Virus record (IMG/VR): IMGVR_UViG_3300030333_005687 | Span: 1 to 23,469 of that record | Source of the DNA: a virus | Length of the DNA stretch: 23,469 nucleotides | Strand: one strand, 5' to 3' | In this document: positions 1-10,000 of the stretch, piece after piece | Numbering within the stretch: position 1 is the stretch's first letter | Layout: every line of letters begins with the position of its first letter | The notes under the pieces: model-generated | Told to the model about the DNA's origin: nothing | Seen by the model: only the letters and a program-made list of their open reading frames with translations | The model's database searches: none | Made by a program: the position numbers and the translations under genes

Positions 1-589
1 CTGATGTTTCGGAAGGATTTTGTGTAGAACCTGCAACACCATTTACATACGGAGTTATGCTTTTTCTTGTTGTATAAGTCCGCATAATTAAATTTACAGC
101 ATTAAAATAACCGACTACCTCAATCCATCCCTCTTTATCAGTGTTGACAACAACCATGTTTCCTATTGAATCGTATGACGTAACTACCGCACCAGACGTT
201 ACATCTACTGCTCTTGCCCACTCCCTACCATCGATAGAATAGACATTACTTCCGTGCGTAGCAGTTTCCTGCTCAAGCAACTGTAGGTTTTTAAACTTGT
301 GCCTCTGACTCCCAAAATGACCACCGATTCGTGGATCTTTGATGGGTTTACTGCCTTTGATATCGGTGTAATAGTATTTTCGTCCGTCTGTGTGTGCCGT
401 TCCGTAAACGTATGATCCACCTAATGCAGTACCAGATAAGTCATTACCAGAAACCGCAGGATACAGAACCCCAGGAATGATGTGCGGTGTCGTTCTACCA
501 GCAACATTGAACTCACCAGTAGCACTATCAACGTATAGCGTTCCTTCTTGTACTGTAGGATTTGCTTCGGGTGTTAAGTGTATTGCCAT
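1..589 (-). CDS. Tail fibre / putative receptor-binding protein, N-terminal part (3' end outside window)
   Basis: An open frame of 196 codons starts at the ATG at 589 and runs off the window without a stop, so only the N-terminus is seen. It begins MAIHLTPEANPTVQEGTLYV, followed by a Gly/Tyr-rich stretch and the segment GGHFGSQRHKFKNLQLLEQE, then a hydrophobic beta-rich part ending near TRKSITPYVNGVAGS. I recall similar stretches from fibre proteins of marine podoviruses and pelagiphages, but no enzymatic motif is visible. Its ATG overlaps the stop of the preceding 73-residue gene (TAATG), so translation is probably coupled. As the last gene of the fibre block behind the gp17-like adaptor, it probably carries host recognition. 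The fibre role is inferred from position and composition; the ligand is unknown. Confidence 0.7.
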   Translation of the reverse strand, partial: MAIHLTPEANPTVQEGTLYVDSATGEFNVAGRTTPHIIPGVLYPAVSGNDLSGTALGGSYVYGTAHTDGRKYYYTDIKGSKPIKDPRIGGHFGSQRHKFKNLQLLEQETATHGSNVYSIDGREWARAVDVTSGAVVTSYDSIGNMVVVNTDKEGWIEVVGYFNAVNLIMRTYTTRKSITPYVNGVAGSTQNPSETS

Positions 590-810
590 TAGATAACCTG
601 TAATTGACCTGAGACTGTTAAGGTTCCAGAAATTGTGATTGGACCTACGAGACAAGCGTTCTCGTTTGCCTTAATTTCAATGTCTGATGTAATGGTAGAA
701 GGGTTTCTCAGGATACCTTGGTTATTTGCTTCGTATCCTGTGAGTCCTGAACTATCAATTTGTACTGGTGTATAGTTACCAGTATTAATACCTGAACCTT
801 GCCTTTTCAT
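589..810 (-). CDS. Small fibre-associated protein with phage tail beta motif
   Basis: A 73-residue protein starting MKRQGSGINTG. Its C-terminal half (ANENACLVGPITISGTLTVS, roughly residues 48-67) follows a pattern I know from many phage fibre proteins: a run of the form 'N-A-x-x-x-G-P-I-T-I-x-G-T-L-T-V', which makes a short beta ladder at a fibre end or junction. A GGAG lies about nine bases before the ATG. Its stop and the ATG of the following fibre gene share one base. The gene is probably a small accessory piece of the fibre, for example an adaptor or cap. No enzymatic residues are visible and the function is inferred only from context and motif. Confidence 0.65.
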   Translation of the reverse strand: MKRQGSGINTGNYTPVQIDSSGLTGYEANNQGILRNPSTITSDIEIKANENACLVGPITISGTLTVSGQLQVI

Positions 811-1182
811 TTATGCATTCTCCAATACTGAAACAATAATATCTGCGGAACCGTTTGATCCTTTTTTAGCTCTTAATTGTTGGGTACTTGTATCAAGAAC
901 AATCTTTCCATCAACAAGCTCAACATTAGATCCTGGAGGTACAACTACATTCTTTCCGATATACCCTGCTATTGTATGAGGAGTACCAGTATTATTAGCT
1001 ATTGCCACATCTACAGTGACATTTTCAGTAGCATGAGTATTAGCTATATTAAGACCGATAAGTACGTGACCTTTATCAGTAGATATTGCCGAAAGATCTC
1101 CTATTTTTGCAGCGTCACTTTGAGCATCTATTATATTGCCAGTACCTACACCACTTTTAATAATATTTACAAATTTTGACAT
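811..1182 (-). CDS. Small beta-rich virion-type protein of unknown function
   Basis: A 123-residue protein beginning MSKFVNIIKSGVGTGN, with alternating hydrophobic residues throughout and a segment GYIGKNVVVPPGSNVELVDG at about residues 73-92 followed by KIVLDT. This layout (an 'ANT...V' strand, a 'VPPGSxxEL' turn, 'GKIVL', then a final 'ADIIVSVLE' strand) is one I know from small uncharacterised structural proteins of marine tailed phages, probably beta-sandwich virion decorations or fibre pieces. It has one of the better ribosome binding sites in the window (AGGA five bases before the ATG). It lies between the gp17-like adaptor and the other fibre genes, separated from the adaptor stop by only two bases. 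Exact role is unknown. Confidence 0.7.
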   Translation of the reverse strand: MSKFVNIIKSGVGTGNIIDAQSDAAKIGDLSAISTDKGHVLIGLNIANTHATENVTVDVAIANNTGTPHTIAGYIGKNVVVPPGSNVELVDGKIVLDTSTQQLRAKKGSNGSADIIVSVLENA

Positions 1183-1184
1183 AA

Positions 1185-2087
1185 TTATCCTAAAGCTATT
1201 GCCATCACAATTGCACTTGAATTTGCAGCCTCAGTAGTTGCTAATCCTGCATCTGCTGGCGTTTGGTTTTTCCATTTACTACTTGAATTATGATAAGACA
1301 AAACATGATTATCAGCTAAACTTGTAATTGTAATATCATCTAGTTCTGATAGTTGGTCTTTAGTATCTACTTGAGCATCAACATAAGTTTTAATTGCTTT
1401 AGCTGATGCAAGGGTAGTATCCGTACCAGCAGTTCCATTACTAAGATCAGTATCAAGTACTCCAGATTTAAGGTTATCTACCTCAATGTTAGTTACAGTA
1501 TTGTTATCTACATCTATTGTTTTATTAGTAAGAGTATAAGTACCAGTATCTGAAACTAAGTTCTGTCCTGTTCCTGAAGCTACTGCATCAACGTATGCTT
1601 TACTTGCTCCATCTGTAGAAGCACTGGGGTAACCAAGGTTAATCAATTTGTTATTAGATGCATCAAAGTCTCCCGATGGAGTCTTGGGCATTGCATCTCT
1701 AGCAGTATCAATTGCTTCTTGGGCAATACGGAATATCTGGTTATTAGCACCGTCAAGATCTGCTTCTCTAATTACAGATCCAGGTTGAAAATCTACTGTC
1801 TTAGTGGTTCGATTGGATACACGTTGTAGGAGTATCCTTGCACCGTCTGCAATAGATACACTTCCATTAATTGTTACCTGAGTTTGACCAGTATTAACTG
1901 TGTATTGAGGATACCCTGCGGTAGCACTGGTTGAATCAAGGAGAGTCCCTGCTACGTAGACTTCAAGTATTTCTCCTACTGATGTATCGTATGCAGATTT
2001 ATTGATTGTCAGGGTTCTATTGTTACTTGAGCTAGAAAAGGTGTACTCATCGTAACTAAACGGTCCTGTTTGTGCTGGTGTTGGCAT
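1185..2087 (-). CDS. T7 gp17-like tail fibre adaptor (short fibre protein)
   Basis: A 300-residue protein. Residues about 1-150 match the N-terminal, tail-attaching domain of T7 gp17: a beta-rich start, then 'ILLQRVSNRTTKTVDFQPGS' followed by VIREADLDGANNQ and 'IAQEAIDTARD', which corresponds to T7 'RRVTSTTDRLVDFTDGS...DL'. A 'FDASNNKLINLGYP' segment follows, again as in T7. The remainder has two 'A-x-K-x-Y-V-D-A' fibre motifs (GASKAYVDA and AIKTYVDAQ) and a 'LDDITITSLADN' segment, then ends abruptly. At 300 residues against 553 in T7, it lacks a receptor-binding tip. It probably fixes the fibre to the tail and hands over to proteins encoded by the next genes. It begins three bases after the gp16 stop, without a clear ribosome binding site. 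Confidence 0.88.
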   Translation of the reverse strand: MPTPAQTGPFSYDEYTFSSSSNNRTLTINKSAYDTSVGEILEVYVAGTLLDSTSATAGYPQYTVNTGQTQVTINGSVSIADGARILLQRVSNRTTKTVDFQPGSVIREADLDGANNQIFRIAQEAIDTARDAMPKTPSGDFDASNNKLINLGYPSASTDGASKAYVDAVASGTGQNLVSDTGTYTLTNKTIDVDNNTVTNIEVDNLKSGVLDTDLSNGTAGTDTTLASAKAIKTYVDAQVDTKDQLSELDDITITSLADNHVLSYHNSSSKWKNQTPADAGLATTEAANSSAIVMAIALG

Positions 2088-2090
2088 GGG

Positions 2091-5000
2091 TTATAATGCT
2101 TCTTTAAGTTTCTTTACGAATCCTTTTTCTTTTTGCTTTCCTCCTGCTTTTTCTTTTTCTTTAACTTTAAGGAGAAGGTCTGGGTAATTTGCAGCCATGA
2201 GTTTAAAAGCATCGTCTTTATTATCATTTAATTGCTTATGGATTCTTTTGTGAAACGATTCGATTAATATTGGATCTGGTTTTTGCTTCTTTTTCCATTG
2301 ATTAGCTAAGTCCTTGTAAATTGGAACATCGCCAATTGTTTTGCGATTTAGCTTACCAAATTCTACTGCCCATTCATACCTTTGTTTATAGTTAAGTGGA
2401 ATTTTATATCCACCTACTATTTTGTTTTTCCATCTTTTAGGATGTTTAAAAGGAATCTTGAGATTATACGTTAAAAAATCTGTAGTTGACTCTTTTACTT
2501 TTCTGGAATGCCAAGGTATGAACATTTGTTTTAAGAGTTTTTTATGAAGAGGTTCTGCAACATCATGTAATCGAGCCACATTACCTTCCATATCTAACAC
2601 CGCAGTTGCTCCTGCTAATGGCTTAATTATTCCTGTTTGTGGATCTTGACTAAAAATATTTTTCTGAGCAAAATCCATCTTTAAGTTTTCCCAAACTCTT
2701 AAGCCAAAACTTATTTTTTTAATTTGCTCATCAGTAAGGTTTGGCATAAATGCTCTAGCACCTACGTAACTGGTGGCATTATCTGCTCCTTGTACCAAGG
2801 TGTACTTAGGAATATCCTTTAAAGTAATGTTATCTGAAGTAGCCTTTTGTACATTCCTTCTCATACTTGAAAAAGCACTCTGAGCAGGGTTTAAATAACC
2901 AACATAGTTTGCTACTTCTTTACTAGGATCAAACCCTGGCCCCATAGGATTAAGAGCTTCAAAAGTATCTCTTATTCCTTTCATCATTGATTTATCAAGA
3001 GCAAGAGATCCAAGGGTCCAATAAATTCTGTAGTAGTTTTCTTCTTCAAGTATATTTGCAGTCTCTGAATCCCCCTCCATTCGCATAGAGTTAATTTGAT
3101 TTTCTAGCTCAAGATACTCACCTATAGCACCACCTATAGTAACAAAGGTGATAAAGGGATCTCCTCTACCTATTGGAAAGGTTGTAGTTTCTCCAGTGGT
3201 TTTATTTGTAAAGTCTAAAGTAGGAGGAAGTCTTCTTGATTGGTACACAAAGTCTCTAGAGTAAGTTGAATGTAATCCTCCAGTTTTCAATTGCATTTCT
3301 ATTTCATCATCTTCACCAAAGTTTAATCCTTGGTATGCTCCATATCCCATTGCTAATAAAGTTGATCCAGTTAACCCTCGTGCCATCATTAATTGACGAT
3401 ATCTAGGATCATTAATCATTTTTTTAGGATTTAATCCCATTCTTACAAATGCACTTGGTCCTCTTTCGTAAACACCTTGTTTAAATGCATTAAATAAAGT
3501 TTTAAGAAAAGGATTTTTAGATTGGATGTAGGAGGTAAGCATGTTTGCACCGAGGTTTTTCATAAACCCACGGTCAATATCATTGAATTTGGATCTTCTA
3601 GATTTTTCAAATTTATCCATGAATCCACCAGGCTTAAACTCTTCTTGCAGTAAATGCACATGTGCAATATCTTGGGCAGCAGAATCCAAGTCTTCTGGGA
3701 GATTCTTAATTAAATCACGATACACAGTGTATCTCTCAAGTCCTTTTGCTCCTGACTTTATTGCACGATTCATCGCAAGCATGTGGAGTGCTCGTCTGTA
3801 GAAAAAGACTCTTGAAAATTGATCTCCTGCAAGAAGGGTTCGTCCTGGGGTTCCTATAGCAAACCCTGTGGTATTTGTTAGTCCTCTAATTATTTGATTA
3901 AGAGGTTTTCCAGTATTCTCCATTCCAAAACCAGATGCAGAGAACTGATCTGATAATGCCATTCCCATGAATTTTTCAGATGCTTGTTGATCTGTATTAA
4001 ATGCATTGACCATTTCATGAGCTTGCTTTGGATTCTGTGGTAAATCCCTGAATGCTCTAACACCAGCAGCAAGAGGACTTCTTCCTTGGTAACGGTAGTC
4101 ACTTTGGAACATTTCCCAATAGGCTTGTAATGTCCCAAAATCTCCTGCACGTACTTCATCCCAAGTCATTCCTCCACCTTTTAACCCAATGGCTTTTTCA
4201 AGGGTGTTCTGGGATGCCATTATGTAATCCTCAAGAATTGTCATTTTGTAGAATGCCATGTTAGCAGTGAGGTTCACGGCATCATCAGTAAATGAACTAA
4301 GGAATCCATTGATAGCTATGTACTGGAGAGCATCAAAAGTTTTCTTTACTTTACTTCTACCAAGTACTTTTGCGATCCCTTCAGGATGCTTCATAGATCC
4401 GATCATACTTGCTAATTCTAGGACATTAAGAGCACTGTTATCTGCTCCATCCATTAGCATAGCTTCAATCTGCTTAACTCTTTCTGCACCTTCTTTAGCC
4501 ATTATGTTGTAGGCTTGAAGAGATCTACCAAAGTCTTTTCCGATTCCTCTAATAATCTGAGACATGTTAAGGAACCTAAGTTGTTCTTTAAGAAACTCTG
4601 CTTGCATTTCTTTAGGAACCTCTGGTCCTTCTCCTTTTTTATAAGCAAGGTGCATATCATCGATCTTCTTACCAAATCTTTGGAGTCCACCAGTGATATC
4701 CAATAGGTAATCCCTGACAACCAAAGTCATCACAGGCATACCCTCAGTTGTATTGGCAAGGCTAAGAATAAAAGGATCTATATTTTCGGACCCAAGCATC
4801 TGCTCTATATGTGCTCGTGCGTGTCCTGCAGCAACAATTACTTGGTCATTTGTTAATTTATCATTCTTCCAAGGACCAAGTTTATTTTCATACATAGCAG
4901 CAGCATCATTTAATGCTTGCTTCATTTCATCGGAACTCTCTACATTTCTAAGGTTAATTAACGGAGTATCCTCAAAATTAACTTGTCCAGGTTTGTAGTA

Positions 5001-7076
5001 GTTTCCTAAGTCATTTGGAGTAAACGGTAGTTCTTTTAATGGTTTTTTATTTTTTACACCTTTTTTCCCAGTATTTTTAGGTGTTTCAGAAGGAGCAAAC
5101 TTAGTTTCTGAAGTAGTTTCTCTCCATTCTAAAGGAACGTACTTTTTTTCTTTTCCTGTCTTTTTGTTATACCACTTACCGTCTGTTCTTTGTTCATAAG
5201 TTTTTGTAAAAGTAGCTAATCTATTTGCTTCAATTCCTTCTACATCTGCTTGATTAAGTGGTTTAGGTGCAGATGCTTCATCCCAATAAGTAATCTTACC
5301 TCTAAGTAGTAATCTTTGGTCTACAACTACTGCCTCTTCTGCGGATCTTACGGCAAATCCATTTTCAACTACTCTAGGAAGGTGATCTTTTTTAGGATTA
5401 AAATTAGCTTCTATTCCATTAAATTTAGGTTCAACTTGTTGAATTTCTCCCCTTGCAGTCATCATGGGATGTTTTACTTCTTGTCCAGAAGCTATTTCAA
5501 ATCTTGATTGTTGATTAATCTTAAATTCTACATTTTTAAGAGTAACCGCACGGTCATAACCTAAAGCACCTCCTACACTTTTACCTCCAGTAGCTTTATG
5601 AACAGTAATAAGATTTAATTTTTCTCCATTTTCTCTTTTTAATTTGTCTCCATCTGCAATGGTAGGTCTTGCTTCAACTACAGTTCCTTGCTCTATATCT
5701 CTATTAGCAGTTAACTTAGATTGTATTTTAAGAGGAAACTTATAAGTAAGTATTTCTTGATCGGTAAGAGTAGTTTCTTTAGGTAAATCTACTTTTTTAA
5801 TAGCCTTTGGTTTAGGAATATTTTCAGTAAGTACTTCTTCTCCTGCTTCTGACTTAGGATCTACTTCATCCAAGGCTTGTTTTAATCTAGTAAAAGGAGT
5901 GTCATTTTTAGGTATTACTCGATCCTCTGGTTTCTTAGGATAAAGATCTTTAAACTCATCTGTTACGTTTTTCCAGAATGATCCTACTCCTTTCTCAAGA
6001 TTATTCATTTGAAACCTGAGAAGTTCTTTTTCCTCATCAGATCTTTTAAGTACACCAAAGTACTCATCAAAGAATTTAAAAGCTTCTGTACCGTATTTAA
6101 CGATAAATCTAGCAAAGGATTCTCCTATAACTCCTTCAAATAAACCGTTAGATGCCTGTCTGATAAGTCTTTCAAATTCGTTGCTACTTTTGGCAACCCT
6201 AAGTCCTGCTACGGATTCCTCAGATGCACCCATGCCAACCATTGCATCTGCGATAAGATTGTTAAACTGGGGTAATACTTGGTTTTCTTCTTGACCAATA
6301 AGTGTAGATCCAGCAGCAGTACTCGCTAAAGTTTTGATACCACTTACTGCATCATCAAAGTACTTCACTTGTTTAAGAGCAGCACTACCAAGGAGATACT
6401 CAGCAGTTCCTACTCCAACATCTGCCATGAGTTGAGTGCCTAGACCTTTGGGTTGATATCCTGAACCTACATCTGCATCTTCAAAGAATTCTTGATCTAT
6501 GTCACTAGGAGGAATAGTTTCACCAATAGGTGCAATACTGACTGCATAACCATTTTCATCCTTGGTTATACTCATACCAGCAGTAAACAACATGGTTTCT
6601 ATAGCATTGTTTATAGGAGTCTTAACGGTGTTATAAAGACCTTCTACAACTCTTTCAGGTACTGTTTCTACAAGAGTTCTTCCAGTGTCAATAGTACTAT
6701 TAAAAAGACTCTTGATTGTACCGTATGCACCATCACTGATTAGTTCTCCGATGGATTTTTCTGGTTTGTCTGATTCTGCACGTTTCTGAAAAAGATAGAT
6801 AAGTTTGTCAATTTCTGGATCATCTGTTTTATTTTTTACTTCCATCCATATAGGAAGCATTTGCATAGCTGATTTACCATGATGTTCTGAACCTTCGCTA
6901 AACATTCCTGTTTGTGTATCAAATTGCCTAAATAAAGCATCAGACACTGATTCATCAATTTCTGGAGCTATTCTTTCGGTATTACGAGGTTTGTTAAAAT
7001 CTTCCTCGTTTTGCTTTGTTTCTACTAAAGGTTCTTCCGTAGGTTCTTCAATAGGTTGTTCAACCAAATCAGTCAT
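2091..7076 (-). CDS. Internal virion (ejection) protein, T7 gp16-like, enlarged
   Basis: A 1661-residue protein, the largest in the window, in the gp16 position after gp14 and gp15. In T7, gp16 (1318 residues) sits in the core above the portal and is ejected to form the trans-envelope DNA channel. Residues about 700-1661 carry the family-like body, including the 'TTGFAIGTPGRTLLAGDQFS' region at 1069-1088, an Arg/aromatic 'VFFYRRALHMLAMNRA' helix, and a hydrophobic segment near 1230-1250. The N-terminus is acidic (residues 1-45). I see no intact lytic transglycosylase motif where T7 gp16 has one. Residues about 376-690 look like an inserted module between Lys/Pro/Glu-rich linkers. The C-terminus is strongly basic. 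Assignment rests on position, size and composition more than on residue identity. Confidence 0.85.
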   Translation of the reverse strand: MTDLVEQPIEEPTEEPLVETKQNEEDFNKPRNTERIAPEIDESVSDALFRQFDTQTGMFSEGSEHHGKSAMQMLPIWMEVKNKTDDPEIDKLIYLFQKRAESDKPEKSIGELISDGAYGTIKSLFNSTIDTGRTLVETVPERVVEGLYNTVKTPINNAIETMLFTAGMSITKDENGYAVSIAPIGETIPPSDIDQEFFEDADVGSGYQPKGLGTQLMADVGVGTAEYLLGSAALKQVKYFDDAVSGIKTLASTAAGSTLIGQEENQVLPQFNNLIADAMVGMGASEESVAGLRVAKSSNEFERLIRQASNGLFEGVIGESFARFIVKYGTEAFKFFDEYFGVLKRSDEEKELLRFQMNNLEKGVGSFWKNVTDEFKDLYPKKPEDRVIPKNDTPFTRLKQALDEVDPKSEAGEEVLTENIPKPKAIKKVDLPKETTLTDQEILTYKFPLKIQSKLTANRDIEQGTVVEARPTIADGDKLKRENGEKLNLITVHKATGGKSVGGALGYDRAVTLKNVEFKINQQSRFEIASGQEVKHPMMTARGEIQQVEPKFNGIEANFNPKKDHLPRVVENGFAVRSAEEAVVVDQRLLLRGKITYWDEASAPKPLNQADVEGIEANRLATFTKTYEQRTDGKWYNKKTGKEKKYVPLEWRETTSETKFAPSETPKNTGKKGVKNKKPLKELPFTPNDLGNYYKPGQVNFEDTPLINLRNVESSDEMKQALNDAAAMYENKLGPWKNDKLTNDQVIVAAGHARAHIEQMLGSENIDPFILSLANTTEGMPVMTLVVRDYLLDITGGLQRFGKKIDDMHLAYKKGEGPEVPKEMQAEFLKEQLRFLNMSQIIRGIGKDFGRSLQAYNIMAKEGAERVKQIEAMLMDGADNSALNVLELASMIGSMKHPEGIAKVLGRSKVKKTFDALQYIAINGFLSSFTDDAVNLTANMAFYKMTILEDYIMASQNTLEKAIGLKGGGMTWDEVRAGDFGTLQAYWEMFQSDYRYQGRSPLAAGVRAFRDLPQNPKQAHEMVNAFNTDQQASEKFMGMALSDQFSASGFGMENTGKPLNQIIRGLTNTTGFAIGTPGRTLLAGDQFSRVFFYRRALHMLAMNRAIKSGAKGLERYTVYRDLIKNLPEDLDSAAQDIAHVHLLQEEFKPGGFMDKFEKSRRSKFNDIDRGFMKNLGANMLTSYIQSKNPFLKTLFNAFKQGVYERGPSAFVRMGLNPKKMINDPRYRQLMMARGLTGSTLLAMGYGAYQGLNFGEDDEIEMQLKTGGLHSTYSRDFVYQSRRLPPTLDFTNKTTGETTTFPIGRGDPFITFVTIGGAIGEYLELENQINSMRMEGDSETANILEEENYYRIYWTLGSLALDKSMMKGIRDTFEALNPMGPGFDPSKEVANYVGYLNPAQSAFSSMRRNVQKATSDNITLKDIPKYTLVQGADNATSYVGARAFMPNLTDEQIKKISFGLRVWENLKMDFAQKNIFSQDPQTGIIKPLAGATAVLDMEGNVARLHDVAEPLHKKLLKQMFIPWHSRKVKESTTDFLTYNLKIPFKHPKRWKNKIVGGYKIPLNYKQRYEWAVEFGKLNRKTIGDVPIYKDLANQWKKKQKPDPILIESFHKRIHKQLNDNKDDAFKLMAANYPDLLLKVKEKEKAGGKQKEKGFVKKLKEAL

Positions 7077-7079
7077 ATT

Positions 7080-10000
7080 CTATTCTGGTAAAAGATTATA
7101 TGCAGGTTGAGTGTTAGTTTTTGGCTTAAAAAAGCCTTGACCAATAAAATCATCAGCAAGTTCTGAATTAGTTTTTGTTTTGTTGTCGCTTTTTTCTGGT
7201 TTTTTTATTCTTTCACTCGTTACTTCTGTAAATGATAATGCACTTTTTTTAGCATTTATCCAATCTTGAACAACTGGATCTTCGTTTTGAGTAAGAAGTT
7301 TTTTAATTTTTAAATCTACTTGATCTCTTCTGTATTGTGGATCATTGTAAAATTTAGGGTATACTTGTGGATTTTCTAGTCTATCTTGAATCCAATCTTC
7401 ATATTCCTCTGTTACAGAAACAAAAGCTTTAAAAATTGATTCTTCATAATTTGGACTTATTAAATCTGGGTCAATTTTAAAAGCCTTTCTAATTCTTTGT
7501 CTTCCTCGATTTATTGGTTCTATGCTTCCCTTTGAAATAGGAAACATAGGTTTACGTTTGCTTCTTAATCTTCGCATTAATTTGTCACGAGATGATTCAG
7601 TAAGAGTAAGATCTGTAGCAAACTTTGTGTTGATCTTTGTCTCAAGTAATGACACTTCTTCAACTTTGGAACTTTGATTTATTAAGTCAATAGCTTCATC
7701 TATTTCAATGTATACAGAAGGATCAGTTTTATTTTGGCTTTTTGCTTCACTAAGCTCATGTCTACGAGCAAAAATACGAGACTGTAGTTTATCGTATGTA
7801 GATTCTCTAAGAATCCTTTTTCTTTTAGATCCTACTTCATCTCCTCCTACTAAGAATAAAAAATCTGCTTCTTCATCTAATTGAGCAAGTAACCCATTGA
7901 AGTCAGGATCTTCTTCTTGTAATCCTTTGTTAATAGAACCAACTATTTGAATAGCTTTTTCTGCATTCGTTACTTCATTTTCTAGTACCGATGCTTGTGC
8001 TCCTTTTCTATCGTTACTTCTTATATCAGAATCAATAGCACTATTAAGAGCACCCATAAATCGAGATGCCATGTTCATCAATTTTTCTCGTTGACCTGAC
8101 TTACCTTTTTTATCTACATCAAGATTAGGAATATTATTAATCATTTTTTGAAGTTTATTCCTAGCTTCTTCAAGATTAGACAAACCCATGTAACTAATCA
8201 TGTCAGTCTGAGTCTTAAAGTAAGTTTTCTGTCTTTGTGGAGCAGCATCAGCATCAGCTTTTTCGTCTATGCTTTTTTGGAAACCCTCAATAAGAGTAAG
8301 TAGTGGTTGTTTATGCTTTTTATCAAGTTGCTTTGCACTAAAGGCATTTACTCTTTTCTTAATAGAAGCTAAATTATTTCTATTCTTTTGATCTACTACA
8401 ATTTCTTCTCTAATTGAAAAGTATTGATCTTGTTGTCGTGCTTCTTCATCTAATTTATCTTGTTCTTTTTCTTTCTCATCCTTTTTTTGAATACCTTTAA
8501 TTCTTTCTTTTTCACCTTTTAAATACCTTTCCCATATCTGTACTTCTTTTTCTCCAATTTTTTGAAATAATGATGCACGTTTTGATTCTGCTATATCAGC
8601 TACTGCAACTTTACCTCTGAATGTCTGAAGTTTACCAAAGTTTACAATGGTATCTCCCTGCCATAAGCTAGAAAGTGTAGAGTAGTTATCTGCTTGTCTT
8701 TCTTTTTTATCTACTTCTTGTTGAGCATTCCTAGTTTTAATTGCTAACCGTTTCAGTTCACCTGCTTTATCTCCTAGTTTTTTATTACTACCTAGCGAAC
8801 TAATAATATTATCTAGTTCAGATACATTATTTCTATTAGCATCTATTTTATTCCATTGCTTATCGTATTCTTTTCTTTGGTTAAGTTTAAGTTCCCTACT
8901 TGCTATTTTTTGTAGGTGTTTACCTATTTTTCCTATTTGTACTATTCGGTCACTAGGCTTAAGCTTGTTAAGTTCTTCACCTTCTAATAATTCATTAAGA
9001 CCGTTCTTTTTTTCTACAAAGTTTTCATCAGTATCTAGAGGTTCTAATGATTCAACTTTTGCAGTGACATTAGCGTTTTCAATTTTAAATGTGTTTTCTT
9101 CTTTTTCTTTTCTTTTGGTTTCAAGTTTATTCCTTAGACTTACTAAAGAATCTACAACTTGTTTTTTTTGAGACATGTAGTTTTTTGGCCCCATTCTATA
9201 AAGCCAAGTATCATTGGTTTTTATAGCGTGAGATTGTATTTGCCTACCGTCACCTTCAGTTAAGTTTAATAGAAGAGTTTCGTATGCAGATATTTTTTTA
9301 GAAATTTCAGGAATTGTATCCTCTTTAAATAATTCAAGGCTTGTCCTTTTTCTATCAAAATCTATTATTCCACTTTCATATCTTTTCTTTTCTCGTTCTT
9401 CTTTATTCTTCTTTCTTTGTTCTTCGTTTTGTTTTTGAATTTTATCAAATGGATCTTTTACAAGATCTTTGTACATATTCCATACATTAATTTTTTCACC
9501 TTTAAGATTTAACTCTTTATCCCTAAAGATACTATTATATATTTCTTTAAGTTTTGCTTCGTTTGTAGGGAAACCTTCAGTACCTTCAGCATGTTCTAAA
9601 AGTATTTGCTCTACTTTAGCTACACTTTCTTTAACTGCTCTTTGTTCTTCTTCACTTAAAAAAGGTGCTGGTTTATCTAGTTCTTTTAATCTTCTTTCAT
9701 AATCTTCTTCTGCTCTTTCTAAAATATCAGTACCTTCTTTAGTTTGGGCAAACTTTATCCTAAACTCTTCATTCCCAAAAGTTTCTTCACCTAAAAGCAT
9801 TAAGTCTTCAAAATCTCCAGAAATTATTCTTGCTTCAGTTTCTACAATTTCCTCTCTTAATGCTTTATTAATTTTATCTGTTTCTATATCTTTATCAGAT
9901 TTAGCTACTCTTTCTTCTTCTTTCCTAAGAGATTCTTGAATATCAAATAGTTGATTTCGGGTTTCTTGGAACTTAGGGTTACTCGTGGATATCTTAGGTA

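Noticed and set aside
877-1179. Open frame of 100 codons on the plus strand
   Set aside because: It lies exactly opposite the 123-residue structural gene, has no ribosome binding site, and its composition (Ser/Tyr/Ile-rich) is that of a mirrored frame.
4795-4815. Minus-strand ACATATAGAG, similar to the end of the candidate capsid promoter
   Set aside because: Located in the middle of the gp16 coding region without the TAATAC half; not enough to call a promoter.
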